DNA of 7,931 nt, from contig JAGGWT010000111.1 in assembly GCA_021163455.1 (NCBI GenBank), forward strand, positions 1-7,931. The letters run 5' to 3'. Position numbers and translations under genes: made by a program. The stretch comes from Thermoplasmata archaeon (GTDB lineage Archaea; Thermoplasmatota; E2; DHVEG-1; B18-G2). The notes below the pieces were generated by a model. It saw only the letters and a program-made list of their open reading frames with translations, was not told the DNA's origin and did not search any database. Shown piece by piece: positions 5,375 to 7,931 of the stretch. Each line of letters starts with the position of its first letter. Position 1 is the stretch's first letter.

Positions 5375-6163
5375 CAACGCGAAGTTACCGAAGTGAAATC
5401 CATCCGCAAACTCTGCATAGACTTGGTAGATTGCATTTCCGTCTATTTCTATTCCTGTATCTGTTTCAAGGTGGTGCTTTGCCGTTGCTATCTGATTGAA
5501 ATAACCACTACCATCAATTGTTACTTTCGCATTGGTATAGCACCCACATCCCTTGCCAAACTTGAATGAATCTTTCCAGTGGTCCTCATTCATTATCGTT
5601 AAGTTTGTTTTACCATCTGCACCTATCTCTACAAGTGCTCCATTGTCGTTATTCACGTGGAAGCTGTGGTATATGTAGTGGTTTCCATGCGCTATTATTT
5701 GATTGTCGTTTTTCCATCCATAGTTACAGGAACGATATTGTGCATAGTTACTCCAGCTATGCCACCATAATGCTGCTCTGTTGCTGGTTGATATATAGGT
5801 ATAGACCTCCTGCCCTGCATCGCCATACATCGGCTCATAACTGTCGTTTCTCTTGAATAGATACTCTATTTCTCCTCCATTTCTAATACCTGCAAATACT
5901 TTAACATCGGATGTATCAACACTGTAGCCATAGGGATTGTCGTTTTTATCTTCCATAATTATGTTTCCTCTAAGTGCTCTTCCATGCGTATGAAATTTCA
6001 TTATTGCGTCATCATCTGAGTTCCATTCCACATTTACTGCTCCATCTCCACCCCATTTCACTTTCGTCACTGTTGCGCTAGCTTCGATAGCGACCAAAGA
6101 TGCTCCTATCGACAACAGCAGAGCAAAAGAAAACATCGCTGTTGCCAATATTTTTGCTTTCAC
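5363..6163 (-). CDS. Secreted protein of unknown family, probably beta-rich
   Basis: From GTG at 6163 the product has 266 residues. The first 30 (MKAKILATAMFSFALLL, then IEASA|TVT) are a clear secretion signal. The mature part is rich in Gly, Asn, Asp, Tyr, Trp and His, with alternating polar/hydrophobic stretches (VKWGGDGAVNVEW; AKVTIDGSGYF; IYQVYAEFADGFHFGNFAL) that suggest a beta-sandwich. It has three cysteines (one in YRSCNYGW, two in GKGCGCYTN) and no membrane anchor or sorting motif. The start choice rests on GGTGA (6173-6169) five bases before GTG 6163; a longer frame would begin with a GTG at 6172, inside that GGTGA. An AT-rich promoter region lies upstream. It is the first gene of a likely pair with the anchored coiled-coil protein. 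No catalytic motif is recognised; surface structural or binding protein is a guess. Confidence 0.85.
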   Translation of the reverse strand: MKAKILATAMFSFALLLSIGASLVAIEASATVTKVKWGGDGAVNVEWNSDDDAIMKFHTHGRALRGNIIMEDKNDNPYGYSVDTSDVKVFAGIRNGGEIEYLFKRNDSYEPMYGDAGQEVYTYISTSNRAALWWHSWSNYAQYRSCNYGWKNDNQIIAHGNHYIYHSFHVNNDNGALVEIGADGKTNLTIMNEDHWKDSFKFGKGCGCYTNAKVTIDGSGYFNQIATAKHHLETDTGIEIDGNAIYQVYAEFADGFHFGNFALEGS

Positions 6164-6177
6164 TTCTTTCACCTTCT

Positions 6178-6237
6178 AATATTTTTATATAATTATTTTT
6201 TTAGTTAATATTTAATATTTTCTATATTTATGTTGCA
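6178..6237 (-). promoter_or_regulatory. AT-rich promoter region of the secreted-protein operon
   Basis: Sixty bases, almost all A/T, stand directly upstream. TATA-like candidates on the minus strand are TTATATAAA (about 6184-6192) and the AAATATTAAATATT stretch (about 6203-6216). The second would give a start near 6186 and a leader that keeps the GGTGA ribosome binding site; the first would start too close to the GTG. Which one is used cannot be decided here. Confidence 0.5.
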
Positions 6238-6276
6238 TCATACTATCTATAAAAGCTTGTCACAGAGGCATAGAAG

Positions 6277-6314
6277 GGGTGAACGATTTTTTTAAAACAT
6301 AAATAAAATCACCC
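6277..6314. repeat. Imperfect inverted repeat upstream of the secreted-protein operon
   Basis: GGGTGA at 6277-6282 and TTTT at 6287-6290 together match the reverse complement of AAAATCACCC (6305-6314), with a four-base insertion (ACGA) in the left arm and a 14-base AT-rich loop. It lies about 115-150 bases upstream of the secreted-protein start. It could be an operator, a T-rich terminator for plus-strand transcription, or chance in AT-rich DNA. Confidence 0.35.
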
Positions 6315-6340
6315 AAACAATCCAACACTTAGATACAAAT

Positions 6341-6368
6341 GTGGAAGGATGTTTTTTCATCTCTCCAC
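6341..6368. repeat. Intergenic hairpin with T6/A6 loop
   Basis: GTGGAAGGATG and CATCTCTCCAC enclose a TTTTTT loop. The 11-bp stem has nine Watson-Crick pairs, one G-T pair and one A-C mismatch. It lies in the gene-free stretch and is not part of a credible coding frame. Possible roles are a small structured RNA, a transcript end, or a protein-binding palindrome. Confidence 0.45.
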
Positions 6369-6438
6369 GTTACTTTGGGAGAACTTATTTTTATGCAAAT
6401 CCTTTGTCCACATGAGTTATATGCACGTAAAAACCGAC

Positions 6439-6449
6439 TGTATATATTT
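6439..6449 (+). promoter_or_regulatory. Candidate TATA box for the 38-residue ORF
   Basis: TGTATATATTT, preceded by GTAAAAACCGAC (BRE-like A-rich), has its centre about 37 bases before the ATG at 6481. The predicted transcription start near 6469 would leave a 12-base leader containing GGTAG as a weak ribosome binding site. Position and sequence fit, but no experiment supports it. Confidence 0.45.
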
Positions 6450-6480
6450 CTCATGGAAAAAGGAAATTTTTGTTGGTAGC

Positions 6481-6597
6481 ATGAACAAGGCTGACCAGCG
6501 CTATTTACTGAGACCAGAATGCAGTATCGGAAAACTAATGAAATCTGGAAGTTGTCCAAAGAACTGTAAGTGGTTTGAAGTTAGGAAGGGTAAGTAG
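6481..6597 (+). CDS. Possible 38-residue cysteine-containing microprotein
   Basis: The frame from ATG 6481 to TAG 6597 encodes a basic peptide with three Cys (residues 14, 24, 28) in RPECSIGKLMKSGSCPKNCKWFEV. The Cys-x9-Cys-x3-Cys spacing could bind a metal with a further ligand or form disulfides. An open frame extends upstream to ATG 6349, but that extension crosses the hairpin and looks non-coding. GGTAG four bases or so before the ATG and a TATA-like site support this start. Its last 17 bases overlap the 3' end of the convergent C13 protease gene. I do not recognise the family, and the ORF is short enough to be chance; composition and context make it moderately credible. Confidence 0.45.
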   Translation: MNKADQRYLLRPECSIGKLMKSGSCPKNCKWFEVRKGK

Positions 6598-7543
6598 AGA
6601 GAGCCAGATAACCATCTCCATCAAGGGGCAGTTTATCTGCGAATACAGTTCCATGTCCTTTCCCATCTCCATTGTCATCTATCTGTGGATGCTGTAGCAC
6701 ACATATCATAAATTTAACATAGATTTTAACATAGATTTCCTCGATTGTTCCAACTTCAGGAACAGGTGGCATCTCTTCTATCTTCATTCTTTTAAGTTTC
6801 TTATCTGCGTACTCCCAAGCTTCTCCATAGGAGGCATTTTCTGAAAGTTTGTTAAAGAAGAAGTAAGAGAATACACTTCCCCAATCCCCAAAAGCTATTC
6901 CAACAGTATATGGAGTTGTAGATGTTATTATAATTCTGTTTTCTTGACTTAAGGCCCTTATAAATGATCCTGAATAGCAGGCATCCATTATTACTGTACA
7001 TACACTGCAATTAACATTATCCAACCAACTGTCTAATTCTCGATCATAAATATATTCCCATTCTTGTGTTTCATTGTTCCATATCCCAACAAATGCCTTA
7101 CCATCATGTTGTAAGGATCTAAAGTGTCCGTGACAATGTAAAATCACACAAATATCATCGTTATCATCTGAGTGGTTTTTCAGCCAGCTAGTTATAGCAT
7201 ATCTCACTGTCTCTTTGCTAACAACAGCATCCTTGCCATTACATGGTACATCTCTATCTACAATAAAATAGATGTGTTGATCGTCATATCCCAATTGCTT
7301 AAAAGTTTCATATGTATGTATAGCTGTTTTCCTGATAATCTCTGCTCCTGCCATTATTCTTTCCCACCAATGTTCGATATTCTTACAACCTCCGCAGACT
7401 ATCACAACCCACTTTTCCTTCCCAACAAGATCAAAAGAAGCACTGTTGATATTTGCCTCAACAAGTCCACAATACATTGCACTAATTAGAACTGTTATAT
7501 CAAAGATGGCTACAAAAATTTTGGACATAGATGTTTTATTCAT
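6581..7543 (-). CDS. Secreted caspase-fold cysteine protease, peptidase C13 (legumain-like) family
   Basis: From ATG 7543 the product has 320 residues. A hydrophobic N-terminus (about 6-24, ending near LVEA) is a signal peptide or anchor. The C13 / clan CD core follows: WVVIVCGG (45-52), strand IYFIVDRD (91-98), ICVILHCHGHF (131-141) with the catalytic His-Gly (H138-G139), and VIMDACYSGSFI (184-195) with nucleophile C189. RIIITSTT (203-210) and the segment GIAFGDWGSVFSYFFFNKL complete the fold. HPQIDDNGDGKGHG (285-298) near the C-terminus is an acidic loop that may bind calcium. Family members cleave after Asn or Asp; this specificity is not shown here. A frame continuing upstream to 7657 would run into the 5S rRNA gene and is rejected. 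It overlaps the small plus-strand ORF by 17 bases. Confidence 0.9.
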   Translation of the reverse strand: MNKTSMSKIFVAIFDITVLISAMYCGLVEANINSASFDLVGKEKWVVIVCGGCKNIEHWWERIMAGAEIIRKTAIHTYETFKQLGYDDQHIYFIVDRDVPCNGKDAVVSKETVRYAITSWLKNHSDDNDDICVILHCHGHFRSLQHDGKAFVGIWNNETQEWEYIYDRELDSWLDNVNCSVCTVIMDACYSGSFIRALSQENRIIITSTTPYTVGIAFGDWGSVFSYFFFNKLSENASYGEAWEYADKKLKRMKIEEMPPVPEVGTIEEIYVKIYVKFMICVLQHPQIDDNGDGKGHGTVFADKLPLDGDGYLALSTYPS

Positions 7544-7572
7544 GTTCTTCTCGCACAGAAATGGAAATACTA

Positions 7573-7582
7573 CTATAAAAAT
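7573..7582 (-). promoter_or_regulatory. Candidate TATA box for the C13 protease
   Basis: The minus strand reads ATTTTTATAG. Its centre is about 34 bases before ATG 7543, predicting a start near 7552 and a leader of about nine bases (GAGAAGAAC with weak ribosome-binding potential). The T5 in the same element also lies about 30 bases beyond the 5S gene and could help end the rRNA transcript. Confidence 0.45.
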
Positions 7583-7602
7583 CCTACAGAGAAACATGAA
7601 AG

Positions 7603-7739
7603 TAAGATGGCTTGACAGCGAACCGCCCTTCCCACGGGCTCGCGCACCGTAGTACAAGGCGGTACGCGGGCGGGCTTAACTTCCGGGTTCGGGATGGGAC
7701 CGGGTGTTTCCCCGCCGCTATGGCCGTCAAGCCATCTTA
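7603..7739 (-). repeat. Extended 14-bp helix enclosing the 5S rRNA
   Basis: TAAGATGGCTTGAC (7739-7726 read on the minus strand) is the exact reverse complement of GTCAAGCCATCTTA (7616-7603). The inner eight pairs are helix I of the mature 5S; the outer six are precursor sequence. Such stems can serve as the cleavage signal for release of 5S from the rRNA precursor. Confidence 0.85.
7609..7733 (-). rRNA. rrf: 5S ribosomal RNA
   Basis: The minus strand shows the archaeal 5S core: GGCCATAGCGGCGGGGAAAC, CCCGGTCCCATCCCGAACCC, GGAAGTTAAGCCC, GTACTACGGTGCGCGAGCCCGT as short conserved blocks, ending in GGGCGGTTCGCTGTCAA. Helix I is GGCTTGAC pairing with GTCAAGCC; the mature ends are approximate by a few bases. 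The helix continues outward without mismatch to 14 bp (7739-7726 with 7616-7603), giving a processing stem around the molecule. It follows 23S on the same strand after about 30 bases, so both come from one rRNA transcript. Confidence 0.95.
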
Positions 7740-7765
7740 TGAGCGTACATACGCAGTCTGTTTAG

Positions 7766-7931
7766 TGCTGGGCCAGCAACCGGGCGATTAGTAGCCGTGG
7801 GCTGAACGCCTCGTTGCCTCGGCGCTTACACCCCGGCCCTATCAACCCCCTCTTCTAGGGGAGCCCTATCGGTGCCTCGTCTTAGGGAGGGTTTCCCGCT
7901 TAGATGCCTTCAGCGGTTAACCCTTATAGCG
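7766..7931 (-). rRNA. rrl: 23S ribosomal RNA, 3' end (partial)
   Basis: The window holds the last 165 or so bases of the large-subunit rRNA. Recognisable blocks on the minus strand are AACCGCTGAAGGCATCTAAG, GCGGGAAACC, GGTTGATAGGGCCGGGGTGT, AAGCGCCGAGG and GGCTACTAATCGCC, all from domain VI and the 3' terminus. The 3' boundary was set by analogy with E. coli, where about 20 bases follow the ACTAAT block; an error of several bases is possible. The 5' part lies outside the window. Confidence 0.96.

Larger units (their letters stand above)
6238..6480. other. Intergenic stretch with two inverted repeats
   Basis: About 240 bases with no convincing gene on either strand. It contains the imperfect inverted repeat 6277-6314 and the hairpin 6341-6368, described separately, and a TATA-like site at 6439-6449 facing the small plus-strand ORF. 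Frames across it on both strands have poor amino-acid composition. Confidence 0.5.

Noticed and set aside
6349..6480. Upstream extension of the 38-residue plus-strand ORF
   Set aside because: It crosses the 6341-6368 hairpin, and the TATA-like site at 6439 would lie inside the coding region; the ATG at 6481 fits better.
7544..7657. N-terminal extension of the C13 protease by 38 residues
   Set aside because: It reads into the 3' part of the 5S rRNA gene; the ATG at 7543 gives a proper signal peptide and fits the TATA-like site.
7743..7754. Small palindrome GCGTACATACGC in the 23S-5S spacer
   Set aside because: The stem is only four or five pairs with a tiny loop; no clear role beyond the spacer.
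1..7931. CRISPR arrays, insertion sequences, integrases or toxin-antitoxin genes
   Set aside because: No regularly spaced repeats, transposase motifs or terminal inverted repeats were seen on either strand.

Overview
The window is archaeal, most likely euryarchaeal and closest in gene order to the methanogen / Archaeoglobus / ANME side (Halobacteriota). The evidence is an archaeal SecY, archaeal-type AdkA and Cmk, a DUF106 (EMC3/TMCO1-like) membrane protein, a Cbf5-type pseudouridine synthase, tRNA genes without encoded CCA, TATA-type promoters, and Shine-Dalgarno sites built on GGAGGTGAT. L34e and L14e genes, which flank cmk in many other archaea, are absent here. The genus cannot be read from this sequence alone.

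Region 1 (1-3905, minus strand) is the tail of the spc ribosomal operon: uL15, secY, adkA, DUF106, cmk, cbf5 (only the N-terminus is inside the window). The genes are packed with 4-11 base overlaps or gaps of a few bases, except for a 50-base gap before cmk that carries a TATA-like site placed for a leaderless transcript. The operon joins a ribosomal protein, the membrane protein-insertion machinery (SecY and the Oxa1-superfamily DUF106 protein), two nucleotide kinases and rRNA pseudouridylation/snoRNP function. The usual upstream partners (L30, S5 and so on) are missing; instead there is a 55-residue ORF, followed by tRNA genes. A promoter and a perfect palindrome precede uL15.

Region 2 (3959-4460) holds a small minus-strand ORF and two plus-strand tRNA genes, Val(CAC) and Asp(GTC), each followed by a T5 tract.

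Region 3 (4730-6237, minus strand) looks like an accessory two-gene unit: a secreted, apparently beta-rich protein of unknown family, followed by a signal-peptide / coiled-coil / C-terminal membrane-anchor protein. A hairpin plus T6 tract and a perfect Shine-Dalgarno site lie between them. They look like a secreted component and its cell-surface tether, but this is inference.

Region 4 (6238-7543) has an AT-rich intergenic stretch with two inverted repeats, a possible 38-residue cysteine-containing microprotein on the plus strand, and a secreted caspase-fold (peptidase C13/legumain-like) protease on the minus strand.

Region 5 (about 7609-7931, minus strand) is the end of an rRNA operon: the 3' end of 23S rRNA, a short spacer and 5S rRNA. 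The 5S gene is enclosed by a perfect 14-bp extended helix. The C13 protease begins 66 bases after the 5S gene, with its own TATA-like site.
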